DNA from: Ostreococcus lucimarinus CCE9901
Lineage: Eukaryota; Chlorophyta; Mamiellophyceae; Mamiellales; Bathycoccaceae
Direction of reading: 5' to 3'
Length of the DNA: 64,000 bases
Assembly: GCF_000092065.1 (NCBI RefSeq)
Contig: NC_009355.1
Coordinates: 806,001-870,000 of the forward strand
The translations under genes and the position numbers were made by a program. The notes under the pieces are model-generated. The model saw nothing but the letters and a program-made list of their open reading frames with translations. It was not told the origin of the DNA and made no database searches. Positions 10,801 through 19,866 of this stretch are shown here, in pieces; the stretch's first letter is position 1; each line of letters starts with the position of its first letter.

Positions 10801-11056
10801 GGACGGATCGTTGGTGACCATGCCGCCGTGGCGCAACCCGTACCTCCTCATCGCCATGCTTGTCTCCTTTGGCTCGCACTTCTTGATCATGTACGTTCCG
10901 TACTTCGCGGAAATTTTCTCCATCGTCCCGCTGGATTTCAACGAATGGATGCTCGTCCTTCTGTGCGCCGCACCGGTGTGCTTGATCGACGAAGTTCTGA
11001 AGGTTTTCGGCCGCGTCTCGGCGCGAAGAGAACTCAAGGCTCGACTCGGGTACTAG
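7847..11056 (+). CDS. ECA: SERCA/ECA-type P-type Ca2+-ATPase
   Basis: A 1,069-residue P2A ATPase that pumps Ca2+ into the ER or related compartments. The phosphorylation motif [13 protein letters not shown] is near residue 385 and the hinge motif [11 protein letters not shown] near 742. The calcium-site segments are intact: [10 protein letters not shown] in TM4, SSNVGEV in TM5 and [18 protein letters not shown] in TM6. The LTGES motif of the actuator domain is present. The ~60-residue insert between TM7 and TM8 is typical of SERCA/ECA pumps. The frame is open far upstream over the opposite-strand LRR gene, but homology begins near [13 protein letters not shown], so I start at 7847; ATG 7907 is an alternative. 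Confidence 0.95.
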   Translation: MARDGTRRASSASASTSTIEMTAPVYPAWSNAPARTLAHHDSDETVGIASASVDDRRARAGGHNELEREPGKALWRLVLEQFDDALVKVLLAAAAVSLALAYAEGGAEEGLAAYAEPAVIALILVLNAIVGVWQESNAERALDALKEMQSEHAKCLRDGRWNGSLEARELVPGDVVELKTGDRVPADCRVIRLKTATVRVEQASLTGESVAVDKRVESVKDEDIELQGKTCMLFAGTAVSNGCCLCVVNSTGMSTEIGKIQSQIKEASEEEEDTPLKQKLDRFGESLTMMIGVICLLVWLINYRHFVQFEFKAGSTIPSVAFDLVKCTYYFKIAIALAVAAIPEGLPAVITTCLALGTRKMAKKNAIVRKLPSVETLGCTSVICSDKTGTLTTNQMSAVKLITVRDETHLTTYTVEGTTYNPTEGGVVGAPKKLDASLRAIAKISALCNGAQLEYKNDAYKCVGEPTEGALKVLCEKIGLDDMRGVAKKRSSKPEQHAQIVCDMIESAHDVRATLEFDRDRKSMSVIASEKTDSKRGSANELLVKGAPEVLLERCAFVQMPDGATAPLSATMRNVILNEQATMARDALRCLAFAKKVSLGDLSSYDGSEKHKAHKVLKDPSAYASIESDLIFVGMTGLRDPPRPEVAGAIKACHTAGIRVIVITGDNKLTAEAICTEIGVFKSSADVKGKSFTGREFAAMSKSKQLKALLGEGGRVFSRTEPKHKQDIVRLLRDSGDVVAMTGDGVNDAPALKLADIGIAMGIAGTEVAKEASDMVLADDNFSTIVEAVSEGRSIYNNMKAFIRYMISSNVGEVVSIFLTAALGMPEGLVPVQLLWVNLVTDGPPATALGFNPPDKDIMTKPPRRKDEDLLSNWVMFRYAVVGLYVGVATVGAFAIWFTRTSFMGIDLSQDGHTPVTFKQLTNWGECASWKNFKGGKFTAGGVAYSYTGKHACDYFEAGKVKASTLSLTVLVAIEMFNALNALSEDGSLVTMPPWRNPYLLIAMLVSFGSHFLIMYVPYFAEIFSIVPLDFNEWMLVLLCAAPVCLIDEVLKVFGRVSARRELKARLGY

Positions 11057-11149
11057 AGTTCTACGTAGCACGCGTCGTCGAACGGTACTCGCCAGACGAT
11101 GAATTTAATTAATACGAAGCGCTTAACGTTATATTACACGCAACCCTGC

Positions 11150-11539
11150 CTATCGCGACGACGCCCCGGGGAACGTCGACACCATTTCGTTCACCACCGG
11201 TCCCGCGAGCTTAAAAACCAGCAGCACGCACACCAAGCAGAAAGCCGCGAATCCCGCCTTCAGCACCGTGGAGAACGTCTCGCTCTCCAGCAGCGCGTTC
11301 TCTTCCTGCACGGGCTTCACGTAGTCGCGCGACGCGCCCTCGTCGTCTTCGACCGCGCGCGTCGCGACGCGCCGACGTCGCTCGAGCGTCACCGTCGCCG
11401 TCGCCATCGCCGCCGTCGTCGCTCGCACCGTCGCCGTCGTCGCCGTCGCTCGAGCGACGCGCGCGCGTCGACCGAAGTGCGTCGTCTTCGCCGCCGCGCG
11501 CGGCGCCGTCGCGCGCACCGTCGTCGTCGTCGTCGCCAT
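11150..11539 (-). CDS. Small plastid-targeted single-pass membrane protein, unknown function
   Basis: A 129-residue protein that I do not recognise. Residues 1-65 are Ala, Thr and Arg rich with almost no acidic residues, like an algal plastid transit peptide. A short acidic region follows (EDDEGASRDYVKPVQEE), then one membrane span at about residues 95-118 (VLKAGFAAFCLVCVLLVFKL) and a short tail. The composition break and clean membrane segment argue that the frame is real. Its ATG lies only 39 bp from the RPAP3 start on the other strand. A thylakoid or envelope location is plausible but inferred. Confidence 0.6.
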   Translation of the reverse strand: MATTTTTVRATAPRAAAKTTHFGRRARVARATATTATVRATTAAMATATVTLERRRRVATRAVEDDEGASRDYVKPVQEENALLESETFSTVLKAGFAAFCLVCVLLVFKLAGPVVNEMVSTFPGASSR

Positions 11540-11578
11540 CGCGCGTCGTCGAGTGACCACGGCCCTCGCGTCCGTCAG

Positions 11579-12745
11579 ATGGCGCCTCTCGCGGCGCTCG
11601 ACGCTGTCCAGCGCGCGCGACGAGCGTCGGACGCGATCGAATCCGTCAAGACGTGGCTCCCGGACGCGCACGCGATGGACGACGCGATGCGACGCGCGCG
11701 CGTGAGCGCTGAAGGCGCGCCGGCAGTCAACGAACGCGCGCGCGAGGCGACGGCGCAGCGCGAGCGCGGGAACGCGGCGTATCGCGAAGGGAAATACGCG
11801 GCGGCGATCGAACACTACGACGCGTCGTGCGCGGTCGAGCGAAACGCGGCGGCGCTGGCGAATCGAGCGATGTGCTGGTTGAAGCTGGAGAAGTGGGACG
11901 CGGCGGAGGCGGATTGCTCGAGCGCGTTGGCGCTCGACGCGGTCGCGTTCGGGGTCAAGGCGTACCAGCGACGAGGTATGGCGCGACGGGAGATGGGAAA
12001 GTATTTGGAGAGTGCGATGGATTTCGAGGAAGCGCTGCGGTTGGAGCCGACGAGTAAGATTTTGAAGGAGGAGCGGGCGAAGAGTCAACGCGCGTTCGAG
12101 CTCGAGGCGAAGATACGGCCAACGCAGGCGCGCGTGAAAATACCCGTCGAGCACGATCGAGCGGTCGAGCGTGGTGATGATAGTTTAGTTGACGTCGATA
12201 TGGGCGCAGTTGAGAACGCGGCGTCGTGCGCGCGCGATAGCGTTGAGACGAGTCGACGCCCGGCGCCGGCGCCGGAGACCGGTCGCGACGACGATTTGGT
12301 GAGCAAGGCGGCGGCGATCGCGGCGAGCAAACCCGTCGTCGCTCCACGAAATGGCGCTGAGTTCGAACGCGCGTACAGACGCGAGATGAAAGCCGCGGCT
12401 TCGACGACATCGGCATCGCGTCGAGCGGAGATTCTCATCCTCGTCCCGCCGGACAAGTTGGAGACGATGTTCGCCGGCGGCCTCGACCCCGACATCCTCG
12501 CCGACGTCGCCACCATCGCCCTCGAGCATTGGTACGCCAAAGACGAAAACGCGTCCGCCGCTCTCGAGTGGCTCGAGCGTTTACGAGCCGTGCCTCGCTT
12601 CGCCGTCTCCGCGGCGCTTCGCCCGAGCGCCTCGTCCCGAGCGCTCGAGCGCGCTTTCGCCGCCGCGCGCGCCACCGCCGCGCGCGACGCGCGCGCGACG
12701 GCTCGCCTCGAGGCATTACGCGAAGCCTTTCGCGTTTTAGCTTAG
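11579..12745 (+). CDS. RPAP3: RPAP3-like TPR co-chaperone
   Basis: A 388-residue protein with a TPR domain at about residues 55-165 (GNAAYREGKYAAAIEHYDAS, ALANRAMCWLKLEKWDAAEAD, AYQRRGMARREMGKYLESAMDF). The C-terminal region, ~254-370, matches the RPAP3_C domain: FERAYRREM, then LETMFAGGLDPDILADVATI, then LEWLERLRAVPRFAVSAAL. In this family the TPRs bind HSP90/HSP70 tails and the C-terminal domain binds the RUVBL helicases in the R2TP complex, which assembles RNA polymerases, snoRNPs and PIKKs. It is shorter than animal RPAP3. The start is the first ATG after the divergent promoter; the frame upstream is the opposite-strand shadow. Confidence 0.78.
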   Translation: MAPLAALDAVQRARRASDAIESVKTWLPDAHAMDDAMRRARVSAEGAPAVNERAREATAQRERGNAAYREGKYAAAIEHYDASCAVERNAAALANRAMCWLKLEKWDAAEADCSSALALDAVAFGVKAYQRRGMARREMGKYLESAMDFEEALRLEPTSKILKEERAKSQRAFELEAKIRPTQARVKIPVEHDRAVERGDDSLVDVDMGAVENAASCARDSVETSRRPAPAPETGRDDDLVSKAAAIAASKPVVAPRNGAEFERAYRREMKAAASTTSASRRAEILILVPPDKLETMFAGGLDPDILADVATIALEHWYAKDENASAALEWLERLRAVPRFAVSAALRPSASSRALERAFAAARATAARDARATARLEALREAFRVLA

Positions 12746-12948
12746 TCCAGTAGCGCGCCGCGCGGTCGTGGGTCTCGTCCGAGAATCACAGTGTAATCCA
12801 GTAATCCAACCTTCGACCAACCTCCGAGAGTGGGGCAATCGACCGTTCACGACTCAGCCGCGACGTTTCAGTTCGGCGAAAGGTCCCGCCGTCCGGTCGG
12901 CACGACGTCCGCAATCGGCGAACCGTCACACCGCGACTGCCGTCGCTC

Positions 12949-13575
12949 ATGGCGTCGCCGTCGGCGTCGCTGAGCGAAGGACGCGCGGTTGGCAAAAAGT
13001 CGCGCATTTCCGAAACCGTGTGCGAGGTGCGGTCGTACGCGAGCGAGTCCGACGACGAATGCGCGACGAAAGATCACCGCACGAAATCAAACTGGAGCGC
13101 GCGACCTCTCGGTTTGCGAAAGTCAAACTCGAGCGAGACGGTGGATGCGCGAAGCGGCGGGCGCGAAGCGGAGTATGAAATCGTGCGCGAGCGAAGATTG
13201 AGTGGGACAGAGGCGCGTGCGTTGGATGCGGATTCGATGTACGCGCGGGTGCGGTCGTTGAAAACGACGGAGGCTAGAAACGAAGACGCCGCCGAGCGAA
13301 GGCGACACGGTTCGTTTGATGTTTTGAACTTGCTCCAGGCGCTCGGCTCGGTTCATATGAGTCCAACGAGTCCAACGACGAGCGATCCTCTACCCACAGT
13401 CGTGTGCGAGTACACGGATGAGGGTGTGGAGGAGGAAGTGAGCTCTGGTACGTCGAGGCGCTGGCGTGGAGACGGCCCGAACGACGACCGCGCGGAGGAC
13501 GACGACTCTCAACCGAACGTCGGATCATTGCGGTCGACGTCGAGCTTCGTCAACACGCGGTCACTTGCGGCGTGA
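12949..13575 (+). CDS. Hypothetical disordered protein
   Basis: A 208-residue frame with no domain that I recognise. It is rich in Ser, Arg, Glu and Asp, with mixed-charge segments and one short hydrophobic-helical stretch (FDVLNLLQALGSVHM, around residue 123). The tail is acidic and Ser rich. Its amino-acid balance is better than that of the Arg-rich shadow frames here, and it lies in the right place between RPAP3 and the CID gene, which converges on it with a 115-bp gap. No transit or signal peptide is evident. It could be a regulatory protein or simply an open frame. Confidence 0.45.
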   Translation: MASPSASLSEGRAVGKKSRISETVCEVRSYASESDDECATKDHRTKSNWSARPLGLRKSNSSETVDARSGGREAEYEIVRERRLSGTEARALDADSMYARVRSLKTTEARNEDAAERRRHGSFDVLNLLQALGSVHMSPTSPTTSDPLPTVVCEYTDEGVEEEVSSGTSRRWRGDGPNDDRAEDDDSQPNVGSLRSTSSFVNTRSLAA

Positions 13576-13689
13576 GGAAAATGGCCGTCGAATAATGTAC
13601 TTTACTTCATTCATGTTTCCTGTTCTTCAATTCTTGCACTGTTGAACATGCTACTTCTACGCATAGATGCCAGCTTGTAATCCACCATC

Positions 13690-15438
13690 CTAATCAGAAA
13701 TTTCACCCGCTGCGACGAGAAATGCGTGCTGTGCCGTCGATTCCTGCGTTTGTCGCCGCGCTTGACCTGGCGGCGGCGGTCCCTGTGGAAGCGGCGGCGG
13801 CGGTGCCTCCCAATCCATGCACGTGTTCTTCTCTGGCGGATGGCTCGAAGGCGGCGGTGACGGAACTTCTTCGCGTACGCTTGAGCGTAGTAACGACAGG
13901 TCTATGTCGCCGACGTCGATACCACCGTATTGATTTCCGAGCATCGCGGCGATGTCGTCAAATTCGTCTGCGTTGACGCCGTCTGCCTGTACTTTGATCG
14001 CCGGCTCTGGTTGCCGCTGTAGGCGCCTGTCAAACTCCTTCGCTTGTTGCTTCACTTTTTCGTGTCTAAATTTCGAGATCGCCTGCTTCCCGATCAGGAT
14101 CTCAGTCTCTGAAAGCACTTCTCGACCTTCCCAGATGGATAAGACTTTTTGAACCGCTCGACGTCTGTGTCTCGCGTGCGCCTCGCCGATGGTGGCGCCG
14201 TCTTGTACTTCGACGCCCTTCATCTCTGTCGCTTCATCAATCCTTACGATGGCGATCATGTGCTTCACAATGTCGGTCAGATGCTTGCGTAGCGCCTTTT
14301 TGTACATTGCGTGCGTGGCTTCGGATCCTCCGCGCGCGTCAACACGACTGGCTTGAACGATGGAGTCGAGCAGATAAAACAGAGTCAACCGTGTAGAAGC
14401 GGACGTCGCGAGGTCGGCGATTCGTTCTCTGAGCGTCGAAACCAAGACTTCAGGAACGGCTTCGTACTTTGAAATGCTAAGAGCCTCCTGAGTGTACTCA
14501 TACATCACTTGTCGACTCATCCTGAGATCAGGAAGCTTCGAAATGAATGCGTCGACGGCGGAACGCGCCGCCGAACTCAAACTCGAACTCGCCTCCTCGG
14601 GTTCGCCCCTCGTGTCCTCTCTCATCGATTGCGTTCGTATGTCGTTGACGATACTCATGACATCTAACGATGGTCGTTTGGCCGCCGCCACTGGCGTCTT
14701 TGGCCGATCCGCGAGCGTTTTCTTGCGCTCCTCGTGCTGTTTAATTCTCTCAGCCACGAGCGCCTCCGCCTTCTCGACGTTCTTCTCGGCTCCCCAAATC
14801 TCGACCACCGCATTTTTTGTCGGATGACACCGCAGCGACGCGCCAGATTTCCACTGTAACACCGGTATGTTATCCGAATTCTTCCCCATGACGTACACGA
14901 GCGCTTGAGCGTTTCCGCAATCCACCTCGATCCAGATCCCCGGCTCCGGCGTCGGCGATTTCGGCGTCTTCGCGCGTTCGTGTTCCACGCTCGACACCAG
15001 CCCTCCTCGCGCACCCGTACCAATCGTCCCCACGGCCTTCGTCGTTCTCCAATCTTCATCCTCTGCCTCCTCTCCTTCCTTCCGCACCTCTTCGTACTCG
15101 TCCGAGTCCTCGTCCGACCACGCGCGCTTCGCCTTTTTCGCCTTTCTCCCCGCGTCGCCCTTCGCCTTCCCCGCCTTCTCTCCTCCTCGCGATCGCCGCG
15201 CGACCTTGATCCCGCGCGACGCCGCGTATTTCGCGTACCCCGCGCGCTCGCTCATCGGCGGGCAGCTCGCGCGATTCGTGTGCGGCGTCGCGCGACACTT
15301 TTGGCATCCGCCGAGCGACCAGCGGCACTTCGGACACCCGAGGACGTCGAACGACGCGGGATGCGACGGCGCGGCGGCGGCATCGCCGCGGACATCGCCG
15401 TCGTCGACGCGCGCGTCCGTCGCGGGCGGCTCAGACAT
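13690..15438 (-). CDS. KH-like + CID (RPR) domain protein, HUA2/SCAF-like
   Basis: A 582-residue protein. A CXXC-x6-CXXC cluster at residues ~35-48 (CPKCRWSLGGCQKC) is followed by a Lys-rich region and an acidic region. Residues ~168-240 resemble a KH-like or GXXG-less RNA-binding fold (GIWIEVDCGNAQALVYVMG). Residues ~285-430 form a CID/RPR domain (FISKLPDLRMSRQVMYEYTQ, LTLFYLLDSIVQASR, RRAVQKVLSIWEGREVLSE), which binds the phosphorylated C-terminal tail of RNA polymerase II. The C-terminus is Pro rich. It probably couples transcription to pre-mRNA processing, as plant HUA2 proteins do. I start at 15438 because the frame upstream is an Arg-rich run with no leader. Confidence 0.75.
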   Translation of the reverse strand: MSEPPATDARVDDGDVRGDAAAAPSHPASFDVLGCPKCRWSLGGCQKCRATPHTNRASCPPMSERAGYAKYAASRGIKVARRSRGGEKAGKAKGDAGRKAKKAKRAWSDEDSDEYEEVRKEGEEAEDEDWRTTKAVGTIGTGARGGLVSSVEHERAKTPKSPTPEPGIWIEVDCGNAQALVYVMGKNSDNIPVLQWKSGASLRCHPTKNAVVEIWGAEKNVEKAEALVAERIKQHEERKKTLADRPKTPVAAAKRPSLDVMSIVNDIRTQSMREDTRGEPEEASSSLSSAARSAVDAFISKLPDLRMSRQVMYEYTQEALSISKYEAVPEVLVSTLRERIADLATSASTRLTLFYLLDSIVQASRVDARGGSEATHAMYKKALRKHLTDIVKHMIAIVRIDEATEMKGVEVQDGATIGEAHARHRRRAVQKVLSIWEGREVLSETEILIGKQAISKFRHEKVKQQAKEFDRRLQRQPEPAIKVQADGVNADEFDDIAAMLGNQYGGIDVGDIDLSLLRSSVREEVPSPPPSSHPPEKNTCMDWEAPPPPLPQGPPPPGQARRQTQESTAQHAFLVAAGEISD

Positions 15439-15523
15439 CGCGCGCGGTCGCGCGCGGCGGTGTGCGGGACGACGCGATCGCAATCCGGTTGGCCGATGAC
15501 TTTCGCGGTTTGATTGTGTTTGA

Positions 15524-15568
15524 CTACGAGCTACGGGCTACGAGCTACGAGCTACGAGCTACGAGCTA
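15524..15568. repeat. 7-bp tandem repeat, six copies, ending in a stop codon
   Basis: Six full units of CTACGAG (the second is CTACGGG) run from 15524 to 15565, and a partial unit CTA at 15566-15568 is the complement of the JmjC gene's TAG stop. Read on the minus strand, the array is CTCGTAG repeated directly downstream of the stop. Because 7 is not a multiple of 3, it places TAG in all three frames. Confidence 0.95.
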
Positions 15569-17092
15569 AAACCAGAAATTGACGCTCACGGACGAGGTCA
15601 AGGAACGGACGTAGTGCCAGTGACCTTTGGGCATGAACAGGACGTCGCCGGGCGCGAGGATGGTTTCCAGAAACTTTGCGGCGAGCGCGCGGGGATGCTC
15701 GCGAGAGACGGTCGGGCTCTCGGGATCGACGGGCGACCGGGTGAAATTATTCACGTTTGAGCCGCGCAGGGTGTCGGTGTCGGCGACGTAAAGGTGTGGA
15801 GTCTCACTCACGGCGTAGATGCGGACGTATTTGTACCCGGATACTTGGCAGAGGAGGTTGAGGTACGGGTCGCGATGAATCGCGGTTCTCGTGCCGGCCG
15901 TGCCCAGCCACAGGTTGACCGCGGATGTCTCCACGCGAAGCCTGCCTAAGGTGTACGGAATCACCGTGAACGTGCTCTGAAGTTCGGGTATTTGGTGGAA
16001 TATCGGGTGCTGCGAGACGTACGCCACCTTGTCGCTCGTCGGCGCGCCGTCGTGCGCCGCGTTGGAAGGCGCGAGAAAATCGCGCGCAAACGATCCGAGC
16101 GTGGTGATCCCGACGCCGTGGCTATCGAACGCCGTACCGTATTCCACGGGAACGATTGTGTCCGCATACTTTTCGAACGCGTCGAGATTTTTAAAAACGT
16201 CCAACGCGGCCCAGTTCTCGCCGTCCTCGTCGAGATGGCCTCGAATCACGACCGGAGTCTCCGAGGCGACGAAGTCTGCGTAAAATCGCGGCGCCGTTAA
16301 CGAGCGCGCGTCCTCGAAATGAATCTGTCGGCTCGGTTCGATCGTCGGAACCCCACTCATCGGTAGCGTCGTCGGAATCGCGCTGTTCAAAGGAAACGCC
16401 CGGCGTCCCTCGGCGTCGTCGGGCTGAAACGCGCGTTCGACGAGTAAAATGGCGCTCGCGCACCACGTCGGAACGCACCCTCGCTCGAATAACGTCGTCG
16501 CGGTGAGTAAATCCAACCCAATCCTCCCCAGCCGCTCTCTCGCGCTCCATTCCGCCCCCCGACACGCCGCGCTCGCCGTGGGATCGTCCTCGAGCGCGCC
16601 TTCGTCGACGTCTTCCCCCGCGTCGCTCGCCGTCGCCGCGACGCCCGCGACGACGAGCCATCCGTGCGCCAGCGTGTGCGCCTCCAAGAACCCACTCACC
16701 GGCCAATTCCCTCGTCCCAACTGTTCGCCGCACGCCTCGATCGTCCGTTTCGCCCATCGCGCGCACGCGTCCCACGTCTCCGCTCGCGCGTTCGCCGCGC
16801 ACCTCGCGAGCGCGTCCCTCGCGCGTCGTCCGCTCGGCGCGAACTCCTCCAGCTCCGCCGCCGTCGACGCCCACCCCGCGTCGTGCGCGCGCGCGATTTC
16901 CTCCGCCACCGCTCGCGCGTCGCGCGTCGCGCCGTCCCTCGCGCGCGCGCCGCTCCACAGCTCGCGCGCGTTTTCGAAGAACGCGTGCGTCGCCGCCGCG
17001 CGCGCGTCCCTCGCGTCGTCGCGCGCGCGCGCCGTCGTCGCGCGCGCGCCGTCGTCGCGCCCGAACGCGTCCCACGCGTCGGCGGTCGCCAT
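15566..17092 (-). CDS. JmjC-domain protein, KDM8/JMJD5-like
   Basis: A 508-residue protein with an Ala-rich helical N-terminus and a C-terminal JmjC domain (~270-508). The Fe(II) ligands are visible as the HXD pair in AIHRDPYLNLLCQ (~residue 405) and the distal His in KGHWHYVRSL (~489). The context around them (GYKYVRIYAVSE, LAPGDVLFMPKGHWHYVR, SVSVNFWF) matches KDM8/JMJD5 proteins, which are 2-oxoglutarate oxygenases acting as arginyl hydroxylases or proposed demethylases. The chosen ATG at 17092 lies at the end of homology-free but open sequence. It is head to head with the Tim17-like gene, 70 bp apart. A paralogue lies at 35848-37050. Confidence 0.88.
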   Translation of the reverse strand: MATADAWDAFGRDDGARATTARARDDARDARAAATHAFFENARELWSGARARDGATRDARAVAEEIARAHDAGWASTAAELEEFAPSGRRARDALARCAANARAETWDACARWAKRTIEACGEQLGRGNWPVSGFLEAHTLAHGWLVVAGVAATASDAGEDVDEGALEDDPTASAACRGAEWSARERLGRIGLDLLTATTLFERGCVPTWCASAILLVERAFQPDDAEGRRAFPLNSAIPTTLPMSGVPTIEPSRQIHFEDARSLTAPRFYADFVASETPVVIRGHLDEDGENWAALDVFKNLDAFEKYADTIVPVEYGTAFDSHGVGITTLGSFARDFLAPSNAAHDGAPTSDKVAYVSQHPIFHQIPELQSTFTVIPYTLGRLRVETSAVNLWLGTAGTRTAIHRDPYLNLLCQVSGYKYVRIYAVSETPHLYVADTDTLRGSNVNNFTRSPVDPESPTVSREHPRALAAKFLETILAPGDVLFMPKGHWHYVRSLTSSVSVNFWF

Positions 17093-17162
17093 GCGCGCGC
17101 CGCTGTCGCGACGTCGCGTCTTCGCGGCGGCGCGGCGCCGATCGACACAGAACGACGCTCGG

Positions 17163-17642
17163 ATGCCGGCCGAGGAAGACGCCGTCGAGCTCGGCTCGTG
17201 CTTCGAGCGGTTCACGAGCGCGGTGTGCGCGTCGTCGGCGTTCGGCGCGGTCGTCGGGTGCGCGCGCGCGGCGTGGGGGGCGGACGCGCCCGCGGTGTTC
17301 CGATCGCGCTCGTTTCCCGCGGTCGCGAAGACCGCGGGCGCGCTCGCGAGCGGCGCGGCGCTGTTCGGCGCCATCGGAGGCGCGTACGCGAGCGTGACGT
17401 GCGCGGCGGAGAGCGCGCGGAACGCGAGGGACGCGTACAACGGCGCGCTGGGGGGGCTGGCGAGCGGCGCGGTGGTGGGGTTGCGCAACGGCAAGGTCGG
17501 ACACGCGGCGAGCGCGGGGGCGGCGTTCGCGCTCGCGAGCGCGGCGGTGGACGCGTCGGGACGGAAGATCGCGCGAGGCGACGCGTGGGAAGACAGGGCG
17601 ACGCCGGAGCGGATCGCGTATCCGTATCGCGAAAGACGCTAG
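17163..17642 (+). CDS. Tim17/OEP16-3/B14.7-family mitochondrial membrane protein
   Basis: A 159-residue protein with several Gly/Ala-rich membrane segments: AVCASSAFGAVVGCARAAWG, TAGALASGAALFGAIGGAYA, AYNGALGGLASGAVVGLRNG and GHAASAGAAFALASAAVD. The layout, and the CAAES motif after the second span, match the Tim17/22/23 superfamily and specifically plant OEP16-3, the B14.7 (NDUFA11) subunit of mitochondrial complex I. I start at 17163 (MPAEEDAVELG) because this fits family length; an in-frame ATG at 17091 overlaps the start codon of the JmjC gene on the other strand and would add a basic leader. Confidence 0.72.
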   Translation: MPAEEDAVELGSCFERFTSAVCASSAFGAVVGCARAAWGADAPAVFRSRSFPAVAKTAGALASGAALFGAIGGAYASVTCAAESARNARDAYNGALGGLASGAVVGLRNGKVGHAASAGAAFALASAAVDASGRKIARGDAWEDRATPERIAYPYRERR

Positions 17643-17674
17643 GGCGAACGCGAGGCGATCGAGTCGAGCGGGAC

Positions 17675-17711
<37 letters not shown>

Positions 17712-17955
17712 AGGCGCGCGCGCGTCGGAGACGCACCGCGAGGACGGACGAGTCGATGCCGCGATCGTCATCGCGATCGACGCCGCGCGCGTATTGTAAC
17801 ATCATTCGAGGACGTGAAGTCGAACATCTTCGTCGCGCGCTTCGATTTCGCGGCGTCGAATTGAGATTCAAACCACCCGCGACAGCTCCTCCATAAATCG
17901 CCGCTCGACGTCCGCGCGCGCCTCGCACTCGCGCGCGGACGTCGACGCGATCGGC
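17643..17955. other. Intergenic region with (CGA)n microsatellite
   Basis: This 313-bp spacer lies between two plus-strand genes. It holds a (CGA)n microsatellite of about ten units at 17676-17707, then less repetitive sequence with short AT-richer patches around 17790-17900 that may serve the EXO1 promoter. Open frames over it are Arg-rich and lack features. I see no RNA gene. Confidence 0.6.
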
Positions 17956-19779
17956 ATGGGCATCGCGTCCCTCCTTCCGACGCTGAAATCCATCTCAAGA
18001 CACGCGCACGTCGGCGAAACGTACGCGGGACAAGTCGTTTGCGTCGACGCCTACGTCTGGCTTCATCGCGGTGCCTACGCGTGCTCGCGCGAGCTGTGCG
18101 AGGGATTGCCGACGCGCAAGCACGTGGAATACTTTTTAAATCGCGCGCGAACGCTGAAACGGGCGAACGTGCGGGCGATATACGTGTTCGACGGTGGACG
18201 ATTGCCGGGGAAGGCGAACGAGGAGGCGCAGCGGAGACGAAATCGAAGCGAAGCGCTGGCCAAGGCGAAAGCGCACGCGAGGCAGGGGAACGCGAGCGCG
18301 GCGAATGATTTTTATGTGCGAGCGGTGGATATCACGCCGGAGATGGCGCGGGAGGTGATCGAGGCGCTGGCGAGGGAAGGATTCGAGAGCTTGACGGCGC
18401 CGTACGAGGCGGATGCGCAGATGGCGTACTTGGTGAAGAATGGCTTCGTGGCGGGAGTGATCACGGAGGATAGCGATTTGATCGCGCATGGGTGTCGGAG
18501 CGTGTTCACAAAGATGGCAGGTGATGGTTCTGGCATAGAAATCCGCTTCGAGGAGTTGGGGAGGAATCGCGGGTTGAGTTTCGTCGGGTTCACGCCCGAT
18601 ATGTTTTTGGAAATGTGCGTACTCAGCGGGTGTGATTATTTACCGTCTTTGAACGGCGTGGGGGTGAAGAAGGCGCACAGCCTGATTCGAAGATTCAAAA
18701 CTTACAATAAGGTCTTGCGTCACATGAAGTTTGAGGGGATAGCGGTGCCGAAGGATTACGAGTCGCGTTTCGTCGACGCGTTGCTCACGTTCAAATATTC
18801 GTGGGTGTATTGCCCGCAAAGGCGAGAGATCGTGAACTTGAACGATCCAGTGGGGGTGTTGGATCAGAGTTTGATTGACGACTTACCGAGACTCATAGGT
18901 GCGTATCATCCGCCCGAGGTAGCGAGAGCGTTGGCGAACAACGAGGTGCATCCAATGACGCTCGAGGCTTTCGGCGGAGTGCGAGCGCCTCATCGTCGAC
19001 AGCACATAGCCGCGTTGGCGCCATCGACGAGCGCGCCGATCCTAAGGCCTGAAGACGCATGTGACGACGACGCGCTCGGCGCGCTGCCGGAAAGACCTTT
19101 GACATCGACGAAGCAAAACGCTTTCACGAGTTTTTTGCGCGAAAAGCCCGAGGACGACGTGCAGACGTATCGAGCTGCGCTCGTGCGCGCAAGTGCACCG
19201 ATGCAAATCGTGCAGCCACCTCGCGTCGGAAAGTCGTTTTACGCCGCGATCCAGGGTCACGAGATTAAAACGCCGCTGGATAAGCGGCTGCGTAGACAGA
19301 GTACGGATCGCCCGATCGTGGCCCGCGAAGAGGCGCTGAGAGTGCCGGACTCGGTGGAGAAGATCACGCCCAAGCATAACTCGCGATTGCCGAAGGATAT
19401 TTCAAACATTACGGGACGCGTGATTTACGAAACACCGATCGTGCAGACGTCAGTGAAGAAGAGTCCATACTTTGCGAACGTGAAGACGCCGCCGAAATCA
19501 ACCGGACCATCCGAGTTGTACGCAAAGATCGCGAAAGATTCGATCGATCGAGTCAAACAGAGCGTACATGTCGAACTCGGCGTCGCGGAACCTTCGACAC
19601 ATGCCACCAAGCGCCAAGAACGAACGCCGACGAGAACGACACCCGCGAGAGCGGCGAAGAAGTCTCGCGCCGCCGGGACGTCGTCGAGCAGACGACGCGG
19701 CGACGGACAAAAGCGAAAAACCGGTAACGACAAGTTTTGGCAAATGTCGCTCTTCGAGTCGTTCGCGTTCGAAAAATAA
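17956..19779 (+). CDS. EXO1: Exonuclease 1 (XPG/Rad2 family)
   Basis: A 607-residue nuclease. The N-terminal start MGIASLLPTLKSI is typical, since Gly2 must be near the N-terminus in this family. Catalytic acidic residues are seen in VCVDAYVWLHRG, YVFDGGRLPGK, YEADAQMAYL, ITEDSDLIAHG and LSGCDYLPSLNGVG, the last followed by the helix-hairpin-helix. EXO1 resects 5' ends in mismatch repair and recombination. Residues ~320-590 are disordered and basic. The C-terminus has QMSLFESFAF, which resembles a degenerate PCNA-binding (PIP) box. Confidence 0.93.
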   Translation: MGIASLLPTLKSISRHAHVGETYAGQVVCVDAYVWLHRGAYACSRELCEGLPTRKHVEYFLNRARTLKRANVRAIYVFDGGRLPGKANEEAQRRRNRSEALAKAKAHARQGNASAANDFYVRAVDITPEMAREVIEALAREGFESLTAPYEADAQMAYLVKNGFVAGVITEDSDLIAHGCRSVFTKMAGDGSGIEIRFEELGRNRGLSFVGFTPDMFLEMCVLSGCDYLPSLNGVGVKKAHSLIRRFKTYNKVLRHMKFEGIAVPKDYESRFVDALLTFKYSWVYCPQRREIVNLNDPVGVLDQSLIDDLPRLIGAYHPPEVARALANNEVHPMTLEAFGGVRAPHRRQHIAALAPSTSAPILRPEDACDDDALGALPERPLTSTKQNAFTSFLREKPEDDVQTYRAALVRASAPMQIVQPPRVGKSFYAAIQGHEIKTPLDKRLRRQSTDRPIVAREEALRVPDSVEKITPKHNSRLPKDISNITGRVIYETPIVQTSVKKSPYFANVKTPPKSTGPSELYAKIAKDSIDRVKQSVHVELGVAEPSTHATKRQERTPTRTTPARAAKKSRAAGTSSSRRRGDGQKRKTGNDKFWQMSLFESFAFEK

Positions 19780-19866
19780 TATCGCACGATCGCGTCTAGT
19801 CCATTATTATCTTAGTCTACCATCGTTACATTGGAATTCGTCCGCCTCTTCGCGCGCCGCGAGTCG

